Source: a virus. Taken from it: a stretch of 64,000 nt of DNA. The stretch covers positions 1-64,000 of the IMG/VR virus record IMGVR_UViG_3300039309_000025; one strand, written 5' to 3'. Numbering within the stretch: position 1 is the stretch's first letter; the number at the start of each line of letters is the position of its first letter. The translations under genes were made by a program, and so were the position numbers. Below are positions 26,751 to 34,191 of the stretch, piece after piece. Under the pieces are notes generated by a model. It did not search any database. It had not been told where the DNA came from and was given only the letters and a program-made list of their open reading frames with translations.

Positions 26751-27929
26751 CTAGTACGCACCCGGTTGATAGGCTGCATGATTGACATACCAGTTCCACG
26801 TCGGAGCGAATTGATTCATCTGTAATCTGTAATCCTGAAGGTCAGTAAGATAACGACCCTGATCGCTCTGGATCGCATTTTCCATCAGGCGCTCGAATTC
26901 TTTTTCCCAATACATCGCTCCCTGCGGATCATTAAAAGGGTCCTTTGATCTGTCGTTGGGGATGACACGAGTCCGAAGACAATCAGCCACGGCTCCGGCG
27001 ATAAAGATTTGCGGGTTAAGAAACGGAGGGAGCATGTCATTTGGCTGTTTTAGAGTAGGCCACCCGTCTTCGTACACAACCCCGATACCGTATGCGCCGG
27101 TTTGTATCGGCCAGATGGCCCACTGCATACAACCACCTGGGTCTGGAGGCATACTTATCAGTTCCTCCGGGTTTCCGCCCTGCTGTAGTTGAGGATCTTG
27201 GAATGCTAGCCAGTCGCTAGTCTTCCCTATCCCGACCACGTTCCCCGCGATCGCATCGTAAGCGTACAACATTCGTCTGGCCGTTGAACTCGGGATCGTT
27301 GATCCGGCAGGTATAGGCTTAGCGTAAAGCATGAAAATGTAGTACGTGATCCCCGTCTGTGGAACCCCACCATACGGCATGTCCGTTTGAAGCGTTGTAC
27401 TTGAAGTCACTGCTTGAACGGTCGGCACGTATGTTCCAGTGTTCAACTGAAGCCCCGCCAAACTCGATGCCTGCAACGTCACGCCAGTTGCGTGAGGATA
27501 TTGGCAATACGCCGTGAATTTATTTCCCCTGATGCTCTGGACACTAATTACTTCGGTGCTCGCGGGAGTTCCCTGATCCAGCAGGAGATACATGCCCTGG
27601 TTAATCCCGGTAAGCGAACCTGGTTGAATTTCCACGTACCCCGGTGAGTCGGTGATCGGAGTCGCCAAGACCGTATTCACAGCGTCGTTTACTGGCCAGT
27701 TCGTCCCAACCCCCACAACTTGATTAGAGCCTGAGGTGAGAGTCAGAGTCCCTCCGTCGTTATACTGGGCGGGGACCACCATGATCCCCATACGCATCAG
27801 GTCCGACCAGTTATGCGCATCAACTACATTGGAGATTCTGCGATTGATGAGATTCTTGACTAGCGTTTCTGGACGGGGACAGATTTCCCTGACTTGGCCC
27901 TGCGCATCCCATAGCGAGATTCCCGACAT
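26751..27929 (-). CDS. Adaptor/connector-like protein with inserted beta-domain
   Basis: This 392-aa protein has an N-terminal helical segment (LVKNLINRRISNVVDAHNWSDLMR) that resembles gp11/P22-gp4-type adaptors ('I..rrlgdv.d.h.Ws.L'). A large beta-rich insertion follows at about 55-200 (TLTSGSNQVVGVGTNWP is typical of phage tail 'bacterial Ig/needle' insertions). The C-terminal helical region ends LNPQIFIAGAVADCLR...YWEKEFERLMENAIQSD. It is the largest of three related-looking proteins in 23992-27929. Confidence 0.62.
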   Translation of the reverse strand: MSGISLWDAQGQVREICPRPETLVKNLINRRISNVVDAHNWSDLMRMGIMVVPAQYNDGGTLTLTSGSNQVVGVGTNWPVNDAVNTVLATPITDSPGYVEIQPGSLTGINQGMYLLLDQGTPASTEVISVQSIRGNKFTAYCQYPHATGVTLQASSLAGLQLNTGTYVPTVQAVTSSTTLQTDMPYGGVPQTGITYYIFMLYAKPIPAGSTIPSSTARRMLYAYDAIAGNVVGIGKTSDWLAFQDPQLQQGGNPEELISMPPDPGGCMQWAIWPIQTGAYGIGVVYEDGWPTLKQPNDMLPPFLNPQIFIAGAVADCLRTRVIPNDRSKDPFNDPQGAMYWEKEFERLMENAIQSDQGRYLTDLQDYRLQMNQFAPTWNWYVNHAAYQPGAY

Positions 27930-27932
27930 CGG

Positions 27933-28217
27933 TTACTTCCTTGGGGGCCAAAACCACTTCCCCGGTTCGGGGGATTCGGAATACTGAACTGAAGTTTTCC
28001 AAACCAGCCCAAGAGGTTGCGGGGTGGCGCTCGCGTAGCTGTAGAACCCGTTGTTGGACCAGTCGGGGAAGACGCTCAGGTTGACCGTTCCTGTGTCTTG
28101 GACCACGGATACCACCATGGCCGCGACTACTTCTCCGGCATGATGTTTCTGGTCCGGCCTGAGGTCCTGTTCTTGAATGCAATAGTAAACGATCCGTCCG
28201 ATGACCAGCCCGTCCAT
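27933..28217 (-). CDS. Small hypothetical phage protein
   Basis: This 94-aa protein begins MDGLVIGRIVYYCIQEQD, a beta-rich start seen in many small phage proteins ('GRiV.y'). The middle is hydrophobic beta (GEVVAAMVVSVVQDTGTVNLSVFPDW) and the end is WFWPPRK. Function is unknown; it is probably a small-barrel structural or accessory protein. It has a ribosome binding site (AGGAG) and ends 3 nt before the adaptor-like gene. A palindrome copy lies about 50 nt upstream. Confidence 0.65.
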   Translation of the reverse strand: MDGLVIGRIVYYCIQEQDLRPDQKHHAGEVVAAMVVSVVQDTGTVNLSVFPDWSNNGFYSYASATPQPLGLVWKTSVQYSESPEPGKWFWPPRK

Positions 28218-28266
28218 TGAATACTCCTAAGCGAAGCGTATCACTAATTTACAGGGAAATGAAGGG

Positions 28267-28280
28267 GCCCAACGTGGGAC
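28267..28280 (-). promoter_or_regulatory. Dispersed palindrome site 7
   Basis: On the minus strand GTCCCACGTTGGGC, one mismatch from consensus at the outer edge. It begins in the TAG stop codon of the gene at 28280-28468 and is preceded by TATA, giving TATAGTCCCACG. Confidence 0.75.
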
Positions 28281-28468
28281 TATAAGCCTTTGTCGAACAT
28301 CGCTGGGTTTACTTTCCTGTCTCCAGAAGGCTTATGCCATGGTCCATCAGGTGAGCGGTCCTTTAATCTCCGCCATGCTCCACACACGTAACACCACATC
28401 GCTAAACCTCCAAGGATAATCCAGCAGTTCCTTTCGTGACGACAATACTGCCTTCTCCTGCAAGCCAT
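28280..28468 (-). CDS. Small Cys/Trp-rich protein
   Basis: The 62-aa protein from the ATG at 28468 (preceded by a GGGG stretch) has five cysteines (MACRRRQYCRHERNC, WCYVCGAW), which could form a zinc-binding knuckle. A 'GPWHKPSGDRKVNPAMF' tail follows. Its TAG stop is part of palindrome site 7. No family is recognised; a small treble-clef or host-takeover protein is possible. Confidence 0.5.
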   Translation of the reverse strand: MACRRRQYCRHERNCWIILGGLAMWCYVCGAWRRLKDRSPDGPWHKPSGDRKVNPAMFDKGL

Positions 28469-28503
28469 ATTATCCCCTGCCAAACGCGCGTACCCCTTGA
28501 AGA

Positions 28504-28785
28504 CTACTCCACGAAGCCGTAGAGTGGTTCAATTTTGACGTTCAAGGCGTTCTGAAACGTCCCAGTCGCTTTGCCACCTGCTCCGTAGATAGCGCTCTGG
28601 TAACCTCCCGCCGTCACAGCGACGGCGGAACTTGGATCTTGCGCTGCAAGACACGCCGCGATCAGCGCCGCCGCCGCCTGTCTGACTGTTTCTTCTGGCT
28701 CGACACACGGGTTCTTGGCGAACTGCGTGGCGAGTTTGGCAGCTACCGGAATTGGTCTGCCAACACTGCTTACTCCCCAAGACAT
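28504..28785 (-). CDS. Hypothetical protein, Ala-rich
   Basis: This 93-aa protein has a strong ribosome binding site (AAAGGAG, 7 nt before ATG), which fixes the start at 28785. It has an alanine-rich helix (VRQAAAALIAACLAAQDPSSAVAV) followed by a small-residue beta segment ending in NVKIEPLYGFVE. It is unrecognised and precedes the cysteine-rich small gene in the same direction. Confidence 0.6.
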   Translation of the reverse strand: MSWGVSSVGRPIPVAAKLATQFAKNPCVEPEETVRQAAAALIAACLAAQDPSSAVAVTAGGYQSAIYGAGGKATGTFQNALNVKIEPLYGFVE

Positions 28786-28804
28786 ATTGTTTCTCCTTTG
28801 TTTT

Positions 28805-29170
28805 TTAGATGCTCCTGCCGATGCCCGGGATAACCCCACTGAACTCCGGCAAGACCTTTCCGTCTCCTTCCATCATTGCCCACAAATGCAAACAGTGCGC
28901 ATGGATGTTGACGTAATTCTCCTCTGGCGGGAAGACCGCGTAAGCATAGAGGTCACTGCCTATAAAAGCGTTCTTGATCTTCACGGTGTCATCGTGGTTT
29001 GGTGTCCAAGACTTGCGAGAATAAGACACATGTAGCCATTGGCGACCATCCTCTTTCTCTTCGCAGTCCACCAGGACCCGTAACCCGCCATCTTTCTCGC
29101 GAACGGCATAGCCGTCTCCCCACTTCTGGATGACCTCCCATCCTTTTGGGCACTCGAATTTCCAGTCCAA
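28805..29170 (-). CDS. DUF7694-like conserved phage protein
   Basis: This 121-aa protein contains WLHVSYSRKSWTPNHDDTVKIKNAF, then Y-x-N-IHAHCLHLW. The pattern (histidine-containing 'h.S.sr...p..dd...iK..F.G.d.......P....yvn....hHLW') is widespread in phages and is known to me as DUF7694-type, function unknown. I chose the TTG at 29170 because AGGGGG precedes it by 6 nt and the upstream gene ends at 29182. That start lies inside palindrome site 8. Confidence 0.65.
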   Translation of the reverse strand: MDWKFECPKGWEVIQKWGDGYAVREKDGGLRVLVDCEEKEDGRQWLHVSYSRKSWTPNHDDTVKIKNAFIGSDLYAYAVFPPEENYVNIHAHCLHLWAMMEGDGKVLPEFSGVIPGIGRSI

Positions 29171-29178
29171 CGTGGGAC
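29165..29178 (-). promoter_or_regulatory. Dispersed palindrome site 8 (over start codon)
   Basis: Minus strand GTCCCACGTTGGAC with the probable TTG start codon of the gene at 29170 within it. Confidence 0.8.
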
Positions 29179-29181
29179 CCC

Positions 29182-29883
29182 CTATCTCTTTCCGATCACC
29201 ATCTCCCCACCTGTGGGGATCGGCATCGTCTGCACGGCGCTTCGATCGTAGTCTGCATTCGTGACCTTGTGGGTTCGCAAATGGTAACTCTCGATTAGGG
29301 GAGAGATGTAGGTCTTGATCCCCAACCTCCGCAGGCGTATAAAGAGCGAGAAGTCCTCGGACCATTGGCCGATGATGTCGAACGGCTGTTCCCCTAATTC
29401 GTTCTGAATCCGGTCGAATACCCGGCGTTTTACCAACAGGCATCCGGCCCCCACACACGATACTTGCTGGAGCATGGCGTTCCAGTCCAGTTCCGCGATG
29501 GTCACGAAGCCTTGGGTTTCTTCGTTCCAATGAAAGGCCACTGGGAGGTGAGGGTAGACCTTGTACCTATAGAGGGCCGAAAGCACTTCCACATCGCACT
29601 TCTTCATCAACTGAATCATACGAACCGCGATGTCGGGGTCAAAAGCATGATCGGTATCCAACATCAGCAGCCAGTCTCCCATCATCCCCTTCACAAGCTG
29701 ATTTCTCGCGGAGGAATGGTAAGAAGTGCTCGGGGCCATCAAGTGAACATACTCACCGGGCTTACAAAGGAACTCGGAGTCGAACTGTATCATTTGGGCA
29801 AGGGACCAGCAGAACTCCCACGGCACCGAGGGAACGGATCCCATGATCCCAAGGGTCCCAATCGGCTTATTCATCAGCAGCAT
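29182..29883 (-). CDS. Glycosyltransferase family 2-like protein
   Basis: This 233-aa protein shows 'SSARNQLVKGMMGDWLLMLDTDHAFDPD' at about 56-84, the GT-A fold with a DxD-type metal motif (LDTDH). It also has SEDFSLFIRLRRLGIKTYISP at about 181-201, the acceptor/'ED' region of GT2 enzymes. The N-terminus lacks the first strand of a full GT2, so it is a compact version. GGAG precedes the ATG. It lies in a four-gene sugar-modification block and probably decorates phage virion sugars or host surface glycans. Confidence 0.75.
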   Translation of the reverse strand: MLLMNKPIGTLGIMGSVPSVPWEFCWSLAQMIQFDSEFLCKPGEYVHLMAPSTSYHSSARNQLVKGMMGDWLLMLDTDHAFDPDIAVRMIQLMKKCDVEVLSALYRYKVYPHLPVAFHWNEETQGFVTIAELDWNAMLQQVSCVGAGCLLVKRRVFDRIQNELGEQPFDIIGQWSEDFSLFIRLRRLGIKTYISPLIESYHLRTHKVTNADYDRSAVQTMPIPTGGEMVIGKR

Positions 29884-29886
29884 GGT

Positions 29887-30555
29887 TCACTCCAGTGGCG
29901 GCAGGTCTTCGTGCTCAAATCGTTCAATCTGTTGTTTGGACCACTCCGGGTCATACAGATGACGGAAGGGGTGCTCCCAAAACGCATCATGGTTTAAAGC
30001 CACGGCGGGGTTGTCGATCAGATTCCAGAATTTCCACCCCCGCTTGCTCGCCCGAAACGCGACGCTTTGATTGTCGCAAGCCCATTTCTGGTCCATGCGC
30101 TCATCGAACCCGCCGATGTCCTTCAATGCCTTCAGTGGTGCCGCTGCCCAATCGGCCTCCCAGTTCATCCAATGCGGTTCACCGCGATTTTCAGATCTCC
30201 ACTCTTTGACTAAGGGTGTCTTGTAGAACATCTTCCCGTTCATCTCCCAATACCCAGGAGCCTTCGGGACAGGGGCGGTGAAGAAGTACCCCGACATGGA
30301 TCTGAATGCCTCAACAAACTTCTGAAGTCCGTCGCGCTCAAACCAGAGCCAGTCCTCAGCTACCACCACCAGTTTCCCGCGCGCCCTACGGAGCATCGAG
30401 TTGAATGCGGCGTTGAGCCGATGCTCTTTTCCGCTGTCGATCTCCACCAGCCATTCAAAATCTTGGCACGTCTGATCCTTCAGGGATTGCTCGATGGGCC
30501 GAAGGGCCTGAAGCCCCCTAATTGTGGGGCTGAGAACACTGACCAGAGGCGTCAT
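29887..30555 (-). CDS. Glycosyltransferase family 2 protein
   Basis: This 222-aa protein has an N-terminal GT2 signature (PLVSVLSPTIRG...LIEQSLKDQTCQDFEWLVEID), LNAAFNSMLRRARGKLVVVAEDW for the nucleotide-sugar site, and GGFDERMDQKWACDNQ for the acceptor-side acidic motif. It overlaps the upstream phosphatase stop by one base (TAATG) and is 3 nt from the next glycosyltransferase. The role is transfer of an activated sugar; the acceptor is unknown. Confidence 0.8.
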   Translation of the reverse strand: MTPLVSVLSPTIRGLQALRPIEQSLKDQTCQDFEWLVEIDSGKEHRLNAAFNSMLRRARGKLVVVAEDWLWFERDGLQKFVEAFRSMSGYFFTAPVPKAPGYWEMNGKMFYKTPLVKEWRSENRGEPHWMNWEADWAAAPLKALKDIGGFDERMDQKWACDNQSVAFRASKRGWKFWNLIDNPAVALNHDAFWEHPFRHLYDPEWSKQQIERFEHEDLPPLE

Positions 30556-31016
30556 TAGAAATTACCGTCCGCAACTTGAAAGACCCGTAGGCCACGAGCG
30601 CGGTACATGTCCACTACTTGCTTACGATCCTCAAAGACTCCACCGATTTCAACTCCTCCTGGCCTGTCTTTAATGAGTTGGTCGAGCAACTCCGATTTCA
30701 CAACGGAATCTTCTCGGTGGTCCCCTTGCTTGCGCATGTACAGGCCGCTAAACTGGACATCGTGCTTCACAAGCCATGAAGTAGTCGCGGCCTCCACTTC
30801 GTCGCTTCGCCCCGATATGAGGACTATTCCGTATCCGGCATCCCATAGAATCCTGGCGACTCGGATCACTTCATCTATTGGCTTATCGTTGGGACAAGCC
30901 GCGAAGAAAGCGCGCCAATCTGCCGCGTTTGGTGTGTGGTCTGGCTTGCGAGTGATTAGGTGAAGGCGATGCGATAAATCCGCGAGGGTACCGTCAATGT
31001 CAAATATATAAATCAT
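30555..31016 (-). CDS. HAD phosphatase, polynucleotide kinase 3'-phosphatase type
   Basis: The 153-aa protein starts at the ATG overlapping the upstream stop (ATGA), 8 nt after GGAGGA. HAD motifs: D6 and D8 in FDIDGT (motif I), S68 in LISGRSD (II), K107 in VVKSE (III), D130 in VFEDR (IV). 'YMRKQGDHREDSVVKSELL' matches the 3'-phosphatase half of T4 polynucleotide kinase. The kinase half is missing. Alternatively it acts on sugar phosphates, which would suit its place among glycosyltransferases. Confidence 0.82.
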   Translation of the reverse strand: MIYIFDIDGTLADLSHRLHLITRKPDHTPNAADWRAFFAACPNDKPIDEVIRVARILWDAGYGIVLISGRSDEVEAATTSWLVKHDVQFSGLYMRKQGDHREDSVVKSELLDQLIKDRPGGVEIGGVFEDRKQVVDMYRARGLRVFQVADGNF

Positions 31017-33220
31017 CTCAGCCATCCTCCGGGAGGCTTGGCGTGATCCCACTTCTTCTTGAAGATCTCCATGTTCCGGTCGTACCTTCGACGAAACTCT
31101 TCTTGGTCATAATACGAGCGGAAGGTTTGGCCTTGAAGGTGTTGGGCTCTAACGGGTTTAACGGCGATTGTAAACCCGGCGATTCTGGCTCGCGCCAGAA
31201 AATCGTCATCGAGAAATCCGTATCCTCCGTTGAACTCCTCGTCATAAACGTATCCGCCGACAGCCTCGTAGACGTTTCTCGGGATGCACCACAGCGAGGT
31301 TTCCAGCTTCATCTGGCCAGTCAATACGAAGGTCTCAGGTGCCCACGAAGTAACCGTTTCTGGGACTGCCATTGTCTCCAGCCAATCGGGATCTTCGATC
31401 ATAACGTCATTGCACACGATGAAAATAAACTGCCCTTGCGCTTTTTCGAAGGCTAAATTGATGGCGGTGGCCTCTCCTTTCTGATCGGCAACGATGATCT
31501 CGATCCCTTCGGGGGAGTTCTGTTTGATTAACCCAAGGCTTCGGGCCGACATCTCCCTGACTTTACCTTCTGGATCGTAATCCACAAACACTACAGAGTA
31601 CTTCGGTCTGTCGTCCACTGCTACCACCCCTTCCCCACATACTGGGTCAAATCCATACTCGATTGGGTATCGGACAATTGCCTTCAAATGCGCTTCCCTC
31701 AGCCACGAGTCGATCACTTCAGGAGGACAGTGATGGTGCTCACCATATCCCGATGGTGCTATGGAGTCGTCTGGATTCGGATGCCGCGTGTCATTCGGAA
31801 CAGTGAAGACAATCCTGCCACCGGGTTTCAGCAGTTCCTTGAACTTCAAGAGTTGCTTGGGAACCGCGTCCGTGGGAAAGTGCTCCAGAATCTCTGTCGC
31901 GGCCACAACATCGAACGAATGCCGCTGAAACGGTCGGGGGAGGTCGCGGGCGTCTGAAATGATGTCCGCTGCGTTGGGTTTACAAAGGTGCTTGTCGAAC
32001 TCGTACTTGTCAAGATTAACGGCACCGATCTTCCGCATTTCTCCGCCATCGTCGCAACACCCTACATTCAGAATCTTCCCCTGACCCTTAGAGTGCTTGA
32101 GCGCAAAGATGAACTGTGCGCCGGTGTTTTTGTGATCCTCGACACCATACATCCATGTCTCGATGAAGTCGATGTACCGCTCCCAGTTGAAGGTAGATCT
32201 TGCCCACGGCATCATGTCGGCGCGGATCTGCTCTTGCAGTCCCACGTTGGACGCCAGCTTGTAAATCTCCCCAACATACCGGGCCTGCGTTAACGGATCT
32301 TCTGGATCACCAAAGATCCAGATTCCATGAAGGCAATAGTCTCCCGCTGCCCATGTTGGGGAAATGATCGGGATGGCACCCAGCGCCATTTCTTCGATAC
32401 CAGAAATAAACCCCGTTTCCGTAAACAGCGTCGGGTGAGCCGACATCCCACAGGACAATTTCTCCTGGTATAGCCGCTTCTGCCCGATCCTGCCCAGATG
32501 AGTGACCCCCGGTTGTTTCATCTCCCGCATGGCCTCATCGTAAATCAGCTTCCACTGATTGGTCGGCGGGTTCGAGGCGATGATCTTCTCCATGTTGTCG
32601 AACCCGTAGGCAATGACCAATTCAAGGTCATGCACCCACTGACGCGCTTTACGGAAGATCTTCAACAGGGGGAGGAGTCCGCGATCAGGAGAACTGGCAA
32701 AGATGATCTTCCTTGGATTTCTCGTGGGCACGCCTTCGGCCTCGATCTCCCGTATCAAGTCGTTTCGGATGCCATTGAACCCCTGGCACACCTTCTTGGC
32801 GTATTTGGGGTACTCTTTCATCGTGAAACTGGCATGAGTCGGGCAGAGAGCGATAAAGCGGTCTAATTTCTCCCACCGTTCCTCGGTAAGGTGGGGGTAG
32901 AACACATCTTGGCTAACCAATGACAAGACCTGTCCGGGATGCTCAAGGGGGAAATTATCGAGGACCTCTGGGCACCGAGACACGAACCACCATCCAGGCC
33001 GGGTGTAATCGGCCTCAGAAAGGGGTAGCCAGCGCGTCCCTAGCCACTCAGGGGGCGTATCCTGCCGCAGGGGGGCGTAGACCACCACCTCGTGCCCGCG
33101 CCTCGCCAAGCGCCTAGAAACCTCCACAACGGCGGTCTCCGAACCGCCTATTCCGGGGTCCTCAGGGTTGCGCATATCCCAAGGCTCGAAAGTGACGGGG
33201 CTGATGATCGTTACCTGCAT
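31013..33220 (-). CDS. Three-domain GT4 - methyltransferase - GT2 fusion
   Basis: This 735-aa protein joins three enzymes. Residues about 1-365 are a GT4-like glycosyltransferase (GGSETAVVEVSRRLARRGHEV; TLFTETGFISGIEEMALGAIPI for the GT-B sugar-nucleotide site). Residues about 375-530 are a class I SAM methyltransferase (ILNVGCCDDGG as motif I, FDVVAATEILEHF as motif IV, LKPGGRIVFTVPN). Residues about 540-735 are a GT2 (VVFVDYDPEG, INLAFEKAQGQFIFIVCNDV, GGYGFLDDDFLARARIAGF). Fused sugar-transfer and methylation suggests synthesis of a methylated glycan. Site 9 of the palindrome lies within. Confidence 0.82.
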   Translation of the reverse strand: MQVTIISPVTFEPWDMRNPEDPGIGGSETAVVEVSRRLARRGHEVVVYAPLRQDTPPEWLGTRWLPLSEADYTRPGWWFVSRCPEVLDNFPLEHPGQVLSLVSQDVFYPHLTEERWEKLDRFIALCPTHASFTMKEYPKYAKKVCQGFNGIRNDLIREIEAEGVPTRNPRKIIFASSPDRGLLPLLKIFRKARQWVHDLELVIAYGFDNMEKIIASNPPTNQWKLIYDEAMREMKQPGVTHLGRIGQKRLYQEKLSCGMSAHPTLFTETGFISGIEEMALGAIPIISPTWAAGDYCLHGIWIFGDPEDPLTQARYVGEIYKLASNVGLQEQIRADMMPWARSTFNWERYIDFIETWMYGVEDHKNTGAQFIFALKHSKGQGKILNVGCCDDGGEMRKIGAVNLDKYEFDKHLCKPNAADIISDARDLPRPFQRHSFDVVAATEILEHFPTDAVPKQLLKFKELLKPGGRIVFTVPNDTRHPNPDDSIAPSGYGEHHHCPPEVIDSWLREAHLKAIVRYPIEYGFDPVCGEGVVAVDDRPKYSVVFVDYDPEGKVREMSARSLGLIKQNSPEGIEIIVADQKGEATAINLAFEKAQGQFIFIVCNDVMIEDPDWLETMAVPETVTSWAPETFVLTGQMKLETSLWCIPRNVYEAVGGYVYDEEFNGGYGFLDDDFLARARIAGFTIAVKPVRAQHLQGQTFRSYYDQEEFRRRYDRNMEIFKKKWDHAKPPGGWLR
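32240..32253 (+). promoter_or_regulatory. Dispersed palindrome site 9
   Basis: GTCCCACGTTGGAC, in the GT4 domain coding region, read on the minus strand as ASNVGL. Confidence 0.75.
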
Positions 33221-33508
33221 CTAAAGGTACTCCGCAGCGGTCGGCTGCACGGTTATCATTTTGACGGGCTGGAGTTTCTGGTGGAAAGTCATCTGCTGAA
33301 GCCAGAGGTTGCCGGAAAATAGAACATCGAAACGTTCTTTCCATGTGAACCTCCACCGGGTGGTCACTACCCCATCTGGCCTAGAACTGATGATCGACGG
33401 AAGGGGCAAGTACTCAGGTTGGTCCTTGGCGATGACTGTCTCGTTGTACATCTTGGCGTCTGCCATCGACGGGTGACGCAACAAAACTGGTGAACACGGG
33501 TATGGCAT
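33221..33508 (-). CDS. Small hypothetical protein
   Basis: This 95-aa protein reads beta-rich (MYNETVIAKDQPEYLPLPSIISS, RWRFTWKERFDVLFSGNLWLQQMTF) and resembles small phage proteins that precede carbohydrate-modifying genes. It is not assigned to a family. It is contiguous with the fusion glycosyltransferase (33221/33220) and follows AGGAGG upstream. Context suggests an accessory virion or glycosylation protein. Confidence 0.55.
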   Translation of the reverse strand: MPYPCSPVLLRHPSMADAKMYNETVIAKDQPEYLPLPSIISSRPDGVVTTRWRFTWKERFDVLFSGNLWLQQMTFHQKLQPVKMITVQPTAAEYL

Positions 33509-33550
33509 CTAATTTCCTCCTGTGTGCCCCGAGAATAAGCACTCGTGGGA

Positions 33551-33889
33551 CTACTTCTCCATTTGATTCGGCGTAGTGAGAGGTTTCACAACCCCCTTGG
33601 GAGCTTCGGGTGGCCTGACCAACTCCAACTTGTCGGTCAGCGTGCAGTTCTCGCATTTAGCCGCTTTCCGTGCAGCGGTCGCCGCTTGATCGAAGGCCGA
33701 TTGCGCCACTTCGTGTTGCTTGTACAGGCCGTTGAACTGAATCTGGATTTGCGCCATCTGGTTCTCGATGGTCAATAAAGTGATCTTGGCGTCCTGAAGC
33801 TTCACTTTTTCCGCATCGGGAATCTTGGGCTGTTCTTGGGATTGAGCAAAAGCGAGGGAAGCCAGCAGAGAGAGAAGGACCGTTTTCAT
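33551..33889 (-). CDS. Secreted coiled-coil protein
   Basis: This 112-aa protein has an N-terminal signal peptide (MKTVLLSLLASLAFA-QS, about residue 15), then a coiled coil (residues about 25-75: LLTIENQMAQIQIQFNGLYKQHEVAQSAF). A CENC pair and a proline-rich tail follow. It resembles the product of 40476-40790 in plan. It should act in the periplasm or on the cell surface, where a spanin-like, fibre-chaperone or receptor-masking role is possible. Its own leaderless promoter lies at 33897-33925, so it starts a transcription unit. Confidence 0.7.
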   Translation of the reverse strand: MKTVLLSLLASLAFAQSQEQPKIPDAEKVKLQDAKITLLTIENQMAQIQIQFNGLYKQHEVAQSAFDQAATAARKAAKCENCTLTDKLELVRPPEAPKGVVKPLTTPNQMEK

Positions 33890-33896
33890 GACTCTG

Positions 33897-33925
33897 AGTA
33901 TAGGGATTTACGTTGGTAGAGTCAA
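33897..33925 (-). promoter_or_regulatory. Promoter of the secreted coiled-coil gene, leaderless
   Basis: TTGACT (33925-33920), 17 nt, TATACT (33902-33897). The ATG at 33889 begins 7 nt after the -10 box, so there is no room for a ribosome binding site. Confidence 0.78.
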
Positions 33926-34007
33926 GAGACTTTCTCCGGCATATCCCAGATCAAGCGTGTACTGCGGCAACCAGTAGCAGGCGCTTCCCGGCTCAATCAC
34001 TCGATAA

Positions 34008-34184
34008 CCTTATGGCGGATCGCGGTGGCCACCGCCGGATGCGCCGGGTGAGCAGTACGTGCTGCTGCGAATCGGTGACCAATTATTCCGCGTGTGCGTC
34101 AGCGTAACTGCCGAGGAAATTGAGGGGGACGCCCGCCTTCTTGCAATCCGCCAACCCGCCCCCGGACCCGACAGAAAAGCCTAG
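34008..34184 (+). pseudogene. Possible gene remnant (plus strand, no ATG)
   Basis: An open frame after an upstream TAA has protein-like composition (GEQYVLLRIGDQLFRV, then VSVTAEEIEGDARLLAIRQ) and is GC-rich, but lacks an ATG. A GTG at 34059 would give 41 residues. It could be a decayed host-derived gene or a coincidental frame. I could not tell which. Confidence 0.25.
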
Positions 34185-34191
34185 TTCTGTC
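34170..34191. other. Perfect 7-bp hairpin after a stop codon
   Basis: GACAGAA pairs with TTCTGTC around an 8-nt loop, immediately after the stop of the gene ending at 34192. There is no T-run on the minus strand, so it is at best a weak terminator or an mRNA 3'-end protector. Confidence 0.5.

Larger units (their letters stand above)
33890..34191. other. 302-bp gene-poor stretch
   Basis: This holds the leaderless promoter of the gene at 33889, a fragment of an open plus-strand frame (34008-34184), and a perfect 7-bp hairpin (34170-34191) just after the stop of the 34192 gene. No other gene is visible. Confidence 0.7.

Noticed and set aside
28805-29530. Long 241-aa frame
   Set aside because: The N-terminal 120 residues overlap the glycosyltransferase gene; a TTG at 29170 with a ribosome binding site explains the real gene.
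33538-33551. Half-palindrome CGTGGGACT at a stop codon
   Set aside because: Right half perfect but left half matches poorly (10 of 14). Kept out of the main list, though it may be a decayed site.
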